From positions 1 through 13,263 of the forward strand of contig CAJMSO010000023.1 of assembly GCA_905216075.1 (NCBI GenBank): DNA of 13,263 bases, in the 5' to 3' direction. The DNA is from an uncultured bacterium. GTDB taxonomy: Bacteria; Actinomycetota; Coriobacteriia; Coriobacteriales; Coriobacteriaceae. Position 1 is the stretch's first letter. Every line of letters begins with the position of its first letter. Position numbers and translations under genes: made by a program. Below, in pieces: positions 1 through 7,878 of the stretch. Under the pieces are notes generated by a model, which ran no database searches, had not been told where the DNA came from, and saw nothing but the letters and a program-made list of their open reading frames with translations.

Positions 1-422
1 CCGACCGCATCTGCTCGATCGAGTGGGTGGACCCGCGCCACGAGTCCATCGCGTGGGCCGTGCTCTCGACGCCGCCGGGCACCGACCCCACGGCGTGCAT
101 GGATGCGGCACGCGCGGTGTGCCCCGAGGCAGCGTCGCTTGTCAGCGCCGGGCGCATTTCGTCGACGAGCAAGCACCCCACCGAGACGAACATCGTGTTT
201 ATGCTCGATACCCTCGAGCTCTACACCATCAAGCGCCGCATGCGCGCCGCACAGGCCAAGCTACGTCAGGATCGGTCGCTCGACGATGAGGCGCGCCGTG
301 TGCTGACGATGCAAGCGATGCAAGATTCTCAGCGTCAACGCGAACTGCAAAAGTCGATCGGCGGCGTGGCGGACCCGTTCCGTTTGATCGGCCTGGAGGC
401 CGCGGGCACCGAACAAGCCTAG
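1..422 (+). CDS. dnaG: DNA primase C-terminal end (partial, 5' truncated)
   Basis: Open reading frame entering from the left edge (codons in frame from base 3, 139 residues visible) and ending at TAG 420-422. Primase makes the RNA primers for lagging-strand and origin replication; its extreme C-terminus is a helical domain that docks on the DnaB helicase. What is visible fits that tail: an alpha-helical, charged segment (the stretch around LYTIKRRMRAAQAKL, then a helix rich in R, Q and E) with no catalytic TOPRIM or zinc motifs, which would lie upstream. The identification rests mainly on position: dnaG immediately before rpoD is the classic macromolecular-synthesis arrangement. The internal ATG codons near 27 and 100 are not true starts because the frame is open to the edge. 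A 110-base gap with a possible promoter separates it from rpoD. Another protein is possible, since this domain is poorly conserved. Confidence 0.72.
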   Translation, partial: DRICSIEWVDPRHESIAWAVLSTPPGTDPTACMDAARAVCPEAASLVSAGRISSTSKHPTETNIVFMLDTLELYTIKRRMRAAQAKLRQDRSLDDEARRVLTMQAMQDSQRQRELQKSIGGVADPFRLIGLEAAGTEQA

Positions 423-450
423 ATGTTGTGGTCAACCAGCGTATTCTCGC

Positions 451-500
451 CTATATCCAGTCTTCTTTTTGGGTATAGACGTCAATGTGTGTGCTAAAGT
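451..500 (+). promoter_or_regulatory. Putative rpoD promoter region with inverted repeat
   Basis: The 110-base gap before rpoD contains TAAAGT at 495-500 preceded by TG at 492-493 and one spacer base, which is an extended -10 arrangement. No convincing -35 is present (TAGACG at 476-481 is too close, 13 bases). Just upstream, 451-458 (CTATATCC) and 471-478 (GGGTATAG) form an 8-bp inverted repeat with one G-T pair around a 12-base loop. No T-run follows the right arm, so it looks more like an operator or mRNA structure than a terminator for the upstream gene. The promoter assignment is by pattern only. Confidence 0.4.
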
Positions 501-532
501 ATTGAGTCCTGTGGACTATGAAGGGAGAATCT

Positions 533-1882
<1,350 letters not shown>

Positions 1883-1891
1883 TCAAGCAAG

Positions 1892-1927
1892 AAGCGCCCT
1901 CAAGCACATCCGCTTGAGGGCGCTTTC
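1892..1927 (+). terminator. Hairpin terminator after rpoD
   Basis: A perfect 14-bp stem (left arm 1892-1905, right arm 1912-1925) closes a 6-base loop and starts 9 bases after the rpoD stop. The right arm ends in CTTTC, so the T-run is short; the stem stability suggests it still ends or strongly attenuates the dnaG-rpoD transcript. Because the arms begin AAG and end CTT, it could also act on the opposite strand. Confidence 0.8.
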
Positions 1928-1931
1928 ATGT

Positions 1932-1985
1932 AGTCGTTGGGGACGTTCTTGAATGACTAGTCGTTTAAGAACGTCCCCAATGACT
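1932..1985. repeat. Near-perfect 54-nt palindrome (REP-like)
   Basis: Bases 1932-1958 pair with 1959-1985 throughout: 24 Watson-Crick pairs and 3 G-T pairs, with no unpaired base except what a turn would require at the centre (GACTAGTC, 1955-1962). The outer core is TTGGGGACGTTCTT (1937-1950) against AAGAACGTCCCCAA (1967-1980). It lies in non-coding DNA just after the rpoD terminator. The GGGGACGTTCTT-type core resembles intergenic REP/BIME-like repeats that I associate with Coriobacteriia genomes and IS200-like (Y1, RAYT) transposases. That family link is from recognition, not from anything in the window; no transposase is present here. Confidence 0.75.
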
Positions 1986-2008
1986 GGGTCGTCCCCAATG
2001 ACTAGGTC
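1973..2008 (+). repeat. Two-copy 18-bp tandem repeat
   Basis: GTCCCCAATGACTGGGTC (1973-1990) is followed directly by GTCCCCAATGACTAGGTC (1991-2008), differing at one base. The first copy overlaps the right arm of the 54-nt palindrome, so the block looks like a palindromic unit plus a partial copy of one arm, as in clustered REP-type elements. It sits between the rpoD terminator and the tRNA promoter and codes for nothing visible. Confidence 0.75.
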
Positions 2009-2030
2009 GGAAAATTTCTTAAAAAAGTTC

Positions 2031-2058
2031 TTGCCCTAAGCTGATTCGTCCGTATAAT
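2031..2058 (+). promoter_or_regulatory. Promoter of the tRNA-Asn pair
   Basis: TTGCCC at 2031-2036 (4 of 6 to the -35 consensus) and a perfect TATAAT at 2053-2058 are separated by 16 bases, preceded by an A/T-rich tract (2011-2030). Transcription would begin near 2065, about 24 bases before the first tRNA. This is the best sigma-70 promoter in the window, consistent with a highly expressed stable-RNA unit. Confidence 0.75.
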
Positions 2059-2088
2059 AAACTTCGTTGCTTGAGAGCACGCACCTAT

Positions 2089-2163
2089 TCCTCGGTAGCT
2101 CAATGGTAGAGCACGCGGCTGTTAACCGCGCTGTTGTAGGTTCGAGTCCTACCCGGGGAGCCA
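2089..2163 (+). tRNA. tRNA-Asn (GTT), first copy
   Basis: A full cloverleaf can be drawn by eye. The acceptor stem TCCTCGG pairs with CCGGGGA (one T-G pair); the D stem is GCTC/GAGC; the anticodon stem CGCGG/CCGCG holds loop CTGTTAA with anticodon GTT at 2121-2123; the T arm is GTAGG-TTCGAGT-CCTAC; the discriminator base is G. CCA is encoded (2161-2163). GTT reads the Asn codons AAC and AAU. It is transcribed from the promoter ending at 2058 together with the identical downstream copy, separated by 33 bases. Confidence 0.97.
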
Positions 2164-2196
2164 GAATTTTCCAGCCCTTTCTGTTGGGCTTTAAAT

Positions 2197-2271
2197 TCCT
2201 CGGTAGCTCAATGGTAGAGCACGCGGCTGTTAACCGCGCTGTTGTAGGTTCGAGTCCTACCCGGGGAGCCA
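2197..2271 (+). tRNA. tRNA-Asn (GTT), second identical copy
   Basis: All 75 bases match the first copy, including the encoded CCA (2269-2271), with anticodon GTT at 2229-2231. The 33-base spacer contains a short AGCCC/GGGCT stem that could help RNase processing of the dimeric precursor. A terminator begins 7 bases after the CCA. The identity, and the shared ATTCCTCGG entry sequence, suggests a recent tandem duplication or ongoing gene conversion; dosage for Asn decoding is the simplest role. Confidence 0.97.
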
Positions 2272-2277
2272 GGTTGT

Positions 2278-2306
2278 AAAACCCGTCGCAATGCGGCGGG
2301 TTTTTT
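2278..2306 (+). terminator. Intrinsic terminator of the tRNA-Asn unit
   Basis: An 11-bp stem (AAACCCGTCGC at 2279-2289 with GCGGCGGGTTT at 2293-2303, one T-G pair) around a 3-base loop is followed by an uninterrupted T-run, 2301-2306. This is a textbook Rho-independent terminator directly after the second tRNA. From here to 2402 I see no gene and no clear signal. Confidence 0.92.
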
Positions 2307-2402
2307 CATGCCGCGACCACTTGACTCGAACGTTGCCATATCAACATTTCGTGTCGAGGATGTAATCCCGCGACCCACCACCTCAACATGGCGCGGTCGT
2401 TG

Positions 2403-2408
2403 TAGAAT
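2403..2408 (+). promoter_or_regulatory. Possible -10 element for the Asp23-fakA-recG operon
   Basis: TAGAAT lies 56 bases upstream of the GTG start at 2465, in the only non-coding stretch before this run of genes and after the tRNA terminator, so a promoter is expected here. No -35 hexamer with proper spacing is recognisable; the preceding bases are GTTG. Pattern-based and weak. Confidence 0.35.
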
Positions 2409-2464
2409 ATTGCAATGATTGCTCCCACGACATGGTGCCGCGAGCACCAGATAAGGAGATTCTT

Positions 2465-2821
2465 GTGTCTGAGACCATTAACGGCAGCCTGAGCGTCTCG
2501 AACGACGTTATTGCCGATATTGCCGGTTATGCCGCGATGACGTGCTATGGCGTCGTCGGTATGGCTGAGCAGCTCCAAGGCGCCGAGAGCGTGCGCCTGC
2601 TTGCCGGTCAGCGCCTCCGCAAGGGCGTGCTTGTCTCCGCCGACGAGAACGGCCTTACGGTCGATCTTCACGTCGTGCTCGAGAACGGCGTCAACATGAA
2701 GTCCGTCTGCCACAATCTTTCGAGCTCCGTTGCCTTCACCCTGCAGGAGATCGCCCAGATCGATCCCGCCAGCCTTAAGATCGGCATCCATATCGACGCG
2801 CTCAAGAGCCGTCTGAACTAG
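2465..2821 (+). CDS. Asp23/Gls24 family envelope protein (YloU-like)
   Basis: A 118-residue cytosolic protein of the Asp23/Gls24 family (DUF322), whose members sit at the membrane or envelope and are linked to cell-wall and alkaline-stress responses; the exact biochemical role is not settled. Family features seen are the opening ISNDVI-like strand (here SVSNDVIADIAGYAAM), the CYGVVGMA motif (residues about 24-31) and the hydrophobic VDLHVVLENGVN segment. No signal peptide or membrane span is present. I choose GTG 2465 because AAGGAG (2453-2458) is 6 bases upstream; the in-frame ATG at 2432 has no such site and adds an unconserved 11-residue leader. The gene precedes fakA by 27 bases, the same pair as yloU-yloV in Bacillus, which supports the assignment. 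Confidence 0.88.
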   Translation: MSETINGSLSVSNDVIADIAGYAAMTCYGVVGMAEQLQGAESVRLLAGQRLRKGVLVSADENGLTVDLHVVLENGVNMKSVCHNLSSSVAFTLQEIAQIDPASLKIGIHIDALKSRLN

Positions 2822-2848
2822 CATCCGAAAACGGAGATTCAAATACCC

Positions 2849-4510
2849 ATGATTGCAAAGACCATTCGCACCTGTTTTCCGATCGCTGCGGCTGCCGTTT
2901 CCGACAAGGCCGAGGAGATCAACAAGCTCAACGTCTTCCCCGTACCCGATGGCGATACCGGCACCAACATGTCGCTCACGCTCGCCTCGGTGACCAAGGA
3001 GCTCTCTGCCCTTCCCGCCGATGCCGATATGGAGGCCATCGCCGGTGCCATCACCCACGGCTCTCTCATGGGCGCTCGCGGTAACTCCGGCGTTATTACC
3101 TCGCAGATTCTTCGCGGCGTGGCCGAGGGTCTTGTCTCTGCCGACGAGCCTATTACGTCCGCCAACATTGCCTTCGCCTTCCGTCGCGCCGTCAAGGTTG
3201 CCTTCCAGGCTGTCCGCAAGCCCATCGAGGGCACGATCCTCACGGTCCTGCGCGATGTCTCGACCAAGGCCGATGAGTGCGAGAAGAAGAAGTTCTCGGC
3301 CGAGGATGCGCTCGATGCTATCGTCGTCGAGGCGTACCAGTCCGTTGCTCGCACGCCCGACCTGCTGCCCGTTCTGAAGGAGAACGGCGTGGTCGACTCC
3401 GGCGCCTTTGGCTTTGCCATCTTCCTGGAGAACTTTGTTGCCGCCGCGCTTGGCCGCAGCACCGTTGTCGAGGATTTCTCCGCCACGTTTGATTCCGCTG
3501 GCTCTGCCCGCGATGCGGCCCTTGGTCGCGTTGAGATCGAGGCTAACGACGACTGGGAGGGCTCGGAGTTCCGCTACTGCAACGAGTTCCTCTTTAAGGC
3601 CGACGCCCCGTTTGACGAGGACGAGTGCCTTAAGTTCCTAGGCTCCATGGGCGACTGTGAGCTGCTCGTGGGCGCCTATCCCGACTACAAGATCCATGTG
3701 CACTCCAACACCCCCAACCTGGTGCTCGAGCACATGCTGCAGCTCGGTCAGATCTATGAGGTCTTTATCCACAACATGGAGATGGAGGCCCACGACCGTA
3801 CCGCCAAGATCCACGAGGATCAGGAAAAGGCCGTCGAGCCCGCCAAGGCGCTGGGCTTTGTCGCCGTTGCCGCCGGTTCCGGCGAGGCCGACATCCTCAA
3901 GTCCCTTGGCGTCGACGTGGTCGTCTCCGGTGGCCAGACCATGAACCCCTCGACCGCCGACCTGCTGGGCGCGGTGGACCAGGTCAACGCGACCTCAGTC
4001 ATCATCCTGCCCAATAACGGTAACATCCGCATGGCTGCCGAGGCCGCAGCTTCTGCCTGCACCGACAAGAAGGTCGCCGTCGTTCCCACCAAGACCGTTC
4101 CGCAGGCCTTCTCCGCGCTGTTTGCGGTCCTGCCCGATTCCGAGCTCGAGGATGCCGTCGCCGCTATGGTCGACGCCATCAGCGAGGTCCGCGATGGCGA
4201 GGTCACCCGTGCCGTGCGCGATTCCAGCGCCTCCGACGGCTCGCCTATTCACTCCGGTGACGTCATGGGTATCATTGCCGGCTCCATCGACGTGGTCGGC
4301 TCCGACGTGAAGCAGGTCACGCTCGACTGCATCAACCGCATGCAGGAGGAAGAAGAGGGTGACGCGCTGACGATTCTGGCCGGCGAGGAGCTGTCCGATG
4401 AGGCCTTCCAGGAGATCGTCGACGCCATCGAGGAGGCTCAGCCCGATCTGGAGATTGACGCCCATCGTGGCGAGCAGCCGCTCTATCCCGTGATCTTCTC
4501 GATCGAGTAG
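2849..4510 (+). CDS. fakA: Fatty acid kinase catalytic subunit FakA (YloV, DAK2-domain)
   Basis: A 553-residue protein matching the FakA/YloV architecture. FakA phosphorylates fatty acids presented by a FakB carrier, making acyl-phosphate for phospholipid synthesis. The N-terminal DhaL/DAK2 kinase domain (about 1-200) shows the Mg-ATP motif NVFPVPDGDTGTNM (28-41, Asp34 and Asp36 as metal ligands, Asn40) and MGARGNSGVITSQ (74-86). A middle domain follows, and then a C-terminal DegV-like region with SGGQTMNPST (360-369) and the ILPNNGNI motif. ATG 2849 gives the usual short lead-in before the kinase motif; the GGAG at 2833-2836 is a rather distant ribosome site (12 bases). Acyl-phosphate is also the product of PlsX, encoded about 5 kb downstream, so two routes to the same intermediate lie in one neighbourhood. 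No fakB gene is in the window. recG begins 11 bases after the stop. Confidence 0.9.
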   Translation: MIAKTIRTCFPIAAAAVSDKAEEINKLNVFPVPDGDTGTNMSLTLASVTKELSALPADADMEAIAGAITHGSLMGARGNSGVITSQILRGVAEGLVSADEPITSANIAFAFRRAVKVAFQAVRKPIEGTILTVLRDVSTKADECEKKKFSAEDALDAIVVEAYQSVARTPDLLPVLKENGVVDSGAFGFAIFLENFVAAALGRSTVVEDFSATFDSAGSARDAALGRVEIEANDDWEGSEFRYCNEFLFKADAPFDEDECLKFLGSMGDCELLVGAYPDYKIHVHSNTPNLVLEHMLQLGQIYEVFIHNMEMEAHDRTAKIHEDQEKAVEPAKALGFVAVAAGSGEADILKSLGVDVVVSGGQTMNPSTADLLGAVDQVNATSVIILPNNGNIRMAAEAAASACTDKKVAVVPTKTVPQAFSALFAVLPDSELEDAVAAMVDAISEVRDGEVTRAVRDSSASDGSPIHSGDVMGIIAGSIDVVGSDVKQVTLDCINRMQEEEEGDALTILAGEELSDEAFQEIVDAIEEAQPDLEIDAHRGEQPLYPVIFSIE

Positions 4511-4520
4511 GCAACTGCCC

Positions 4521-6110
4521 ATGTCCGAGCTGTGCTCCGTGCCGCGCGTCTCGGAGCGCTTTGCCCAGAGCAATGCGCTCGACGAGGATATCGCGCGACT
4601 CAAATATGTTTCGGGTAAACGTGAGGAGGCCCTTCGCCGTCTGGGAATTCGGACGGTGGGGGACCTCCTTCTCCATATCCCTCATCGATACCTCGACTTT
4701 ACCCGTTCTTGGTCTATCGAGATGGCGCCCATCGGTACCGTGTGCACGATTGTTGCCACGGTCGATCGTATCGTCCAAAAACAGCCCCGCCCGCGTATGC
4801 AGGTGACCGAGGTCTCGCTGGTGGATGAGACGGGTGTGCTGCAGGTCGCCTTTTTCCGCCAGCCCTGGATTGCCCAGCAGCTTAAGCAGGGCGACCGCCT
4901 GGCCGTGATGGGCAAGGTCGAGTTTGCCTACGGTTTTAAGCAGATGGCCTCGCCGCACTTTGAAAAGCTCGAGGAAGGGCGTGCCGCGGGCACTATCCTG
5001 CCGGTCCATTACGTGAGTGATGGCGTGAGCCAGGCGTGGATGCGCCGCATCGTAAGCGGCGCGCTCGAGGTCGTCGGCAATCCCTTTGATCCCATTCCGG
5101 CACCGCTGCGCGTTAAGCGTCGCCTGATGAGCAATGCCCGCGCGCTGCGCTCAATCCATTTTCCATCGAGTATGGCCGAGCGCGATATCGCGCGCGCACG
5201 GCTTGCCTACGAGGAGTGCCTCTACCTGCAGCTAGCGCTGCGCCTGCGCAACGACGGCGGCCTGGTCGATGTGGTGCCCTATGCCCACACCGCGGGCGAG
5301 CACCTGGCCGTGCTCAAGCAAGCCCTGCCGTTTTCGCTGAGCGACGAGCAGGAGGCCGCGTTCCAAGATATCCTGCACGATATGTGCGATGGCGGGCGCG
5401 TGATGAACCGTCTGCTGCTGGGCGATGTCGGTACCGGTAAGACCGCCGTTGCCGCCTGCGCGCTGGCTGTGGCTGCCGATAGCGGCACGCAGGCCTGCGT
5501 TATGGCGCCCACGGGCGTGCTGGCGCGCCAATATGCCGATAAGACCGGCCCTCTGCTCTCGCAGACCGGCATGTCCTGGGCGCTTCTGACGGGTGCCACT
5601 CCGGCGGCCGAGCGCGAGCGGATCCATGAGCAGCTGCAGTCCGGCGAGCTCGATGTCCTCTTTGGCACCCATGCTGTTCTTTCCGAAGACGTGAACTTTA
5701 AGCACTTGTCGCTTGTTGTCATCGACGAACAGCACCGCTTTGGCGTAGGCCAACGCAACGCACTACGCGCGAAGGGCCCCGGTGCCGATCTGCTCGTTAT
5801 GACGGCAACGCCCATCCCGCGTACGCTGGCGCTTTCGGTCTACGGCGATCTGGACACGAGTATCATCCGCCATCGGCCAGTCCCTGGCGCTGGCGTGACG
5901 ACACGCGTGCTCACCGAGTCGAGTCGAGACCTCGCCTATGGCGCCATTCGCGAGGCTCACGAGAAGGGGCAGCAGGCCTACGTGATTTGCCCGCTCGTGG
6001 AGCCGAGTGACTCGGCCGATGAGCTGGAGGACGTGCCCGGTATCGCCCGCGACGACGAGGTTCAAAAGAGATTACGTCAGGCAGGCCGCCCACGTTGTGG
6101 TGGCTCTTGA
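4521..6110 (+). pseudogene. recG: ATP-dependent DNA helicase RecG, N-terminal part (frame-broken)
   Basis: RecG remodels stalled replication forks and Holliday junctions. This reading frame holds the first 529 codons. The helix-hairpin-like start (YVSGKREEALRRLGIRTVGDLLLHIP, from about 29) is followed by the OB-fold wedge domain that grips branched DNA (about 70-170), and then helicase domain 1: motif I GDVGTGKT (301-308), motif Ia MAPTGVLARQYADK, motif II DEQHRFG (402-408) and motif III TATP (428-431). Domain 2 starts (QQAYVICPLVEPSDSADEL), but after about residue 514 the frame drifts into non-RecG sequence and stops at TGA 6108-6110. The rest of RecG continues in another frame (see the next entry). 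ATG 4521 follows fakA by 10 bases with no strong ribosome site, implying coupling. As written, the product would lack motifs IV-VI and could not be an active helicase. Confidence 0.88.
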
Positions 6111-6694
6111 TGCGTCTGGCGCTGCCGGGTCTCACTATCGAGCGCCTTCACGGCCGCATGCCGGCGGGGGAGAAGGATCGGGTCATCGATGCCTTCAAGC
6201 GTGGCGAGATTGACGTGCTCGTCTCGACTACGGTGGTCGAGGTGGGCGTCGACGTGCCCAATGCCACCGTCATGGTTATCGAGAATGGCGAGCGCTTTGG
6301 TTTGGCTGCCTTGCACCAGCTGCGCGGCCGCGTGGGCCGCGGCAGCGTGTCGGGCACCTGCCTGGTTATGACGCACTCCAAGGGCAACGGCGGCGCATCG
6401 GCGGCACAAGACCGTCTCCAGTCGCTCGAAAAGACCTCGGACGGCTTTACGCTCGCCCAGATGGACCTGCGTCTACGCCACGAGGGTGAAATCCTGGGTT
6501 ACCGCCAGCATGGCGGCGTGACCTTGCGCTTTGTTGACCTCGATGCCGACGAGGAATTGATCGAATGGGCCCATTTGGACGCGGTCGAGCTCTTGCGGTA
6601 TGCTTGCAACCTTGACTCCGTGGCGACGCGTCCTCTGCGCGATGCGGTCGCCATGCGGTATCGACACATCTTTAAGGAGGTCAGCGGAGGATGA
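6095..6694 (+). pseudogene. recG: ATP-dependent DNA helicase RecG, C-terminal part (frame-broken)
   Basis: Continuation of recG in the frame one base earlier than the upstream part. This frame is open from 6023; a TTG at 6095 and an ATG at 6110 could start it but neither has a ribosome site, so it is a fragment rather than a gene. It carries the rest of helicase domain 2: LPGLTIERLHGRMPAGEKD, motif V STTVVEVGVDVPNATVMVIE, then ERFGLAALHQLRGRVGRG with motif VI (QLRGRVGRG), followed by the C-terminal TRG-type region (FTLAQMDLRLRHEGEILGYRQHGG). The TGA at 6692-6694 overlaps the rsmD ATG (ATGA), as expected of an intact operon. Joined, the two parts make about 725 residues, a normal RecG length, and nothing else seems lost. 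This suggests a small indel or a sequencing error rather than long decay. Confidence 0.87.
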
Positions 6695-7320
6695 GAATCA
6701 TCGGCGGCGAATGGCGCGGTCGTAAGATCGAGGAGCCCCGTGGTCGCGATGTCACCCGCCCCACGACCGATCGCGTGCGCGAGGCGTGCGCATCTATGGT
6801 CATGTCGGCATTCGACTTCGATCTGGACGAGGTCCGCGTGCTGGATGCCTTTGGCGGCTCCGGCGCCTTGGGCATCGAGATGCTCTCGCGTGGTGCCCGC
6901 TCGCTCACCACGTTCGAGATCGATCGCAACGCTGCTCGTCTGATTACCAAGAATATCGAGTCGCTCTGCCGCGACCGTGCACGCTGGCGCGTGGTGACGG
7001 GCGACGTGCTGGCAAGCGCTTCGCGCGGCCGCGTGCTGGGCGGTCCCTTTGACCTGGTTCTGCTCGACCCGCCCTATGCTTTTGGTGCTGAGCCGGTCGA
7101 GGAGCTGCTACAGAACCTAGCTCAGCAAGGCTTGCTGGCGCAGGGTGCCTACGCGCTCTTTGAGCACGCCGCGGCCGATACGGGCGCTCACCCGGCCGGC
7201 TTTGAGACCATGCGGGAGAAGCGCTATGGCATAACCTCGGTCGACCTGCTTCGTTGGGTTGGCAACGGCGAGGATGATGGCAACGATAGCGACGCACCCA
7301 CGGAGGATGCCCATGAGTGA
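6691..7320 (+). CDS. rsmD: 16S rRNA (guanine-N2)-methyltransferase RsmD
   Basis: A 209-residue SAM-dependent methyltransferase that modifies G966 (E. coli numbering) of 16S rRNA in the small subunit. The N-terminal RIIGGEWRGRKIEEPRG and the TRPTTDRVREA segment (about 25-35) are characteristic. The SAM-binding motif I is VLDAFGGSGALG (50-61), and the catalytic motif IV is DPPY (126-129), where the target amino group is handled. The length is slightly above the family norm because of a polar C-terminal tail (GNGEDDGNDSDAP) that looks disordered. ATG 6691 overlaps the recG stop by 4 bases, and two purine-rich sites (AAGGAGG 6674-6680; CGGAGG 6685-6690) precede it. Its own stop at 7318-7320 lies inside the start of coaD, so the three are probably translated in sequence. 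Confidence 0.93.
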   Translation: MRIIGGEWRGRKIEEPRGRDVTRPTTDRVREACASMVMSAFDFDLDEVRVLDAFGGSGALGIEMLSRGARSLTTFEIDRNAARLITKNIESLCRDRARWRVVTGDVLASASRGRVLGGPFDLVLLDPPYAFGAEPVEELLQNLAQQGLLAQGAYALFEHAAADTGAHPAGFETMREKRYGITSVDLLRWVGNGEDDGNDSDAPTEDAHE

Positions 7321-7810
7321 CACCATTAACCGCGTAATCGTCCCGGGCACCTTCGATCCCATCACGTTTGGCCATATCGACGTCATTCGTCGCGCCCGCC
7401 GCATTTTTCCCAGCGTGATCGTGGCCGTTGCCGAGTCGCAGGGCAAAAACGGCGTCGGCACCACGTTTAGGCTCGACGAGCGCGTGGCGCTGGCCCGTGA
7501 GGCGCTCGGTGATATTGACGGCGTCGAGGTGCTGCCCTTCACCGGCCTCTTGGTCGATTTTGCCCGCGAACAGGGAGCAGGAGCCGTGGTCAAGGGCCTG
7601 CGTGCCATGACCGACTTTGAGTATGAGCTGCAGCAGGCCGACCTCAACTACCGCCTGGATAACGAGCTGGAGTCCATCTTTGTCATGAGTGCGCCGCAGT
7701 ACGGCTATATTTCGAGCTCGGTGGTTCGCCAGATTGCCTCGCTCGGTAGCGACGTCTCTAATTTTGTTCCGTCCAATGTGGTCAAGGCGCTCAAACATCG
7801 CTTTTCGTGA
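7313..7810 (+). CDS. coaD: Pantetheine-phosphate adenylyltransferase CoaD
   Basis: A 165-residue enzyme that transfers AMP from ATP to 4'-phosphopantetheine, the penultimate step of coenzyme A synthesis. It is a nucleotidyltransferase of the HxGH class: PGTFDPITFGH (11-21) supplies the phosphate-binding TxGH signature, and ISSSVVR (133-139) the second nucleotide-binding signature, with the lysine-containing FRLDERVALAREAL region and the GLRAMTDFEYELQQA segment between them, as usual. I start it at ATG 7313, with GGAGG (7302-7306) 6 bases upstream; the longer in-frame ATG at 7259 would add an unconserved 18-residue basic leader inside rsmD. It overlaps rsmD by 8 bases. CoA is the donor of the phosphopantetheine arm of the acyl carrier protein encoded about 2.6 kb downstream. 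Confidence 0.96.
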   Translation: MSDTINRVIVPGTFDPITFGHIDVIRRARRIFPSVIVAVAESQGKNGVGTTFRLDERVALAREALGDIDGVEVLPFTGLLVDFAREQGAGAVVKGLRAMTDFEYELQQADLNYRLDNELESIFVMSAPQYGYISSSVVRQIASLGSDVSNFVPSNVVKALKHRFS

Positions 7811-7814
7811 CGTT

Positions 7815-7843
7815 TTTTAATGCCTGGTGGCATGTGGTAAACT
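7815..7843 (+). promoter_or_regulatory. Possible promoter before the coiled-coil gene
   Basis: The 68-base gap after coaD includes TTTTAA (7815-7820) and TAAACT (7838-7843), 17 bases apart, the latter preceded by GTGG. Both hexamers match the consensus only partly. The gap is otherwise unexplained, so a promoter for the coiled-coil/DUF177/rpmF unit is plausible. No terminator hairpin is visible after coaD apart from a T6 run at 7813-7818 lacking a stem. Confidence 0.35.
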
Positions 7844-7878
7844 AACACGATGATATGTTACCTATGAAAGGAGACCGG

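Noticed and set aside
1932..2008. CRISPR array
   Set aside because: Only two adjacent 18-bp copies with no spacers; the palindrome explains the structure.
2089..2271. Attachment site of an integrated element in the duplicated tRNA
   Set aside because: Both copies are full-length with CCA, only 33 bases apart, and no integrase or cargo lies between or beside them.
2067..2279. A 70-codon + strand ORF with a repeated peptide (LGSSMVEHAAVNRAVVGSSP...) across the tRNA pair
   Set aside because: It is simply the translation of the two identical tRNA-Asn genes; the repeat reflects tRNA sequence, not a protein.
2306..3058. A 250-codon minus-strand ORF across the Asp23 gene and the start of fakA
   Set aside because: It is antisense to two recognisable genes and begins inside fakA, and its sequence looks like a shadow of those codons. 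No convincing ribosome site.
6055..6112. Programmed ribosomal frameshift in recG
   Set aside because: I see no classical slippery heptamer followed by a strong stem or an internal ribosome-like stimulator, RecG is not known to use one, and the frame appears to change over a broad stretch. An indel or error is simpler.
6023..6694. A separate small helicase gene after recG
   Set aside because: It lacks motifs I-III and any ribosome site, and it contains exactly the motifs missing from the upstream recG part.
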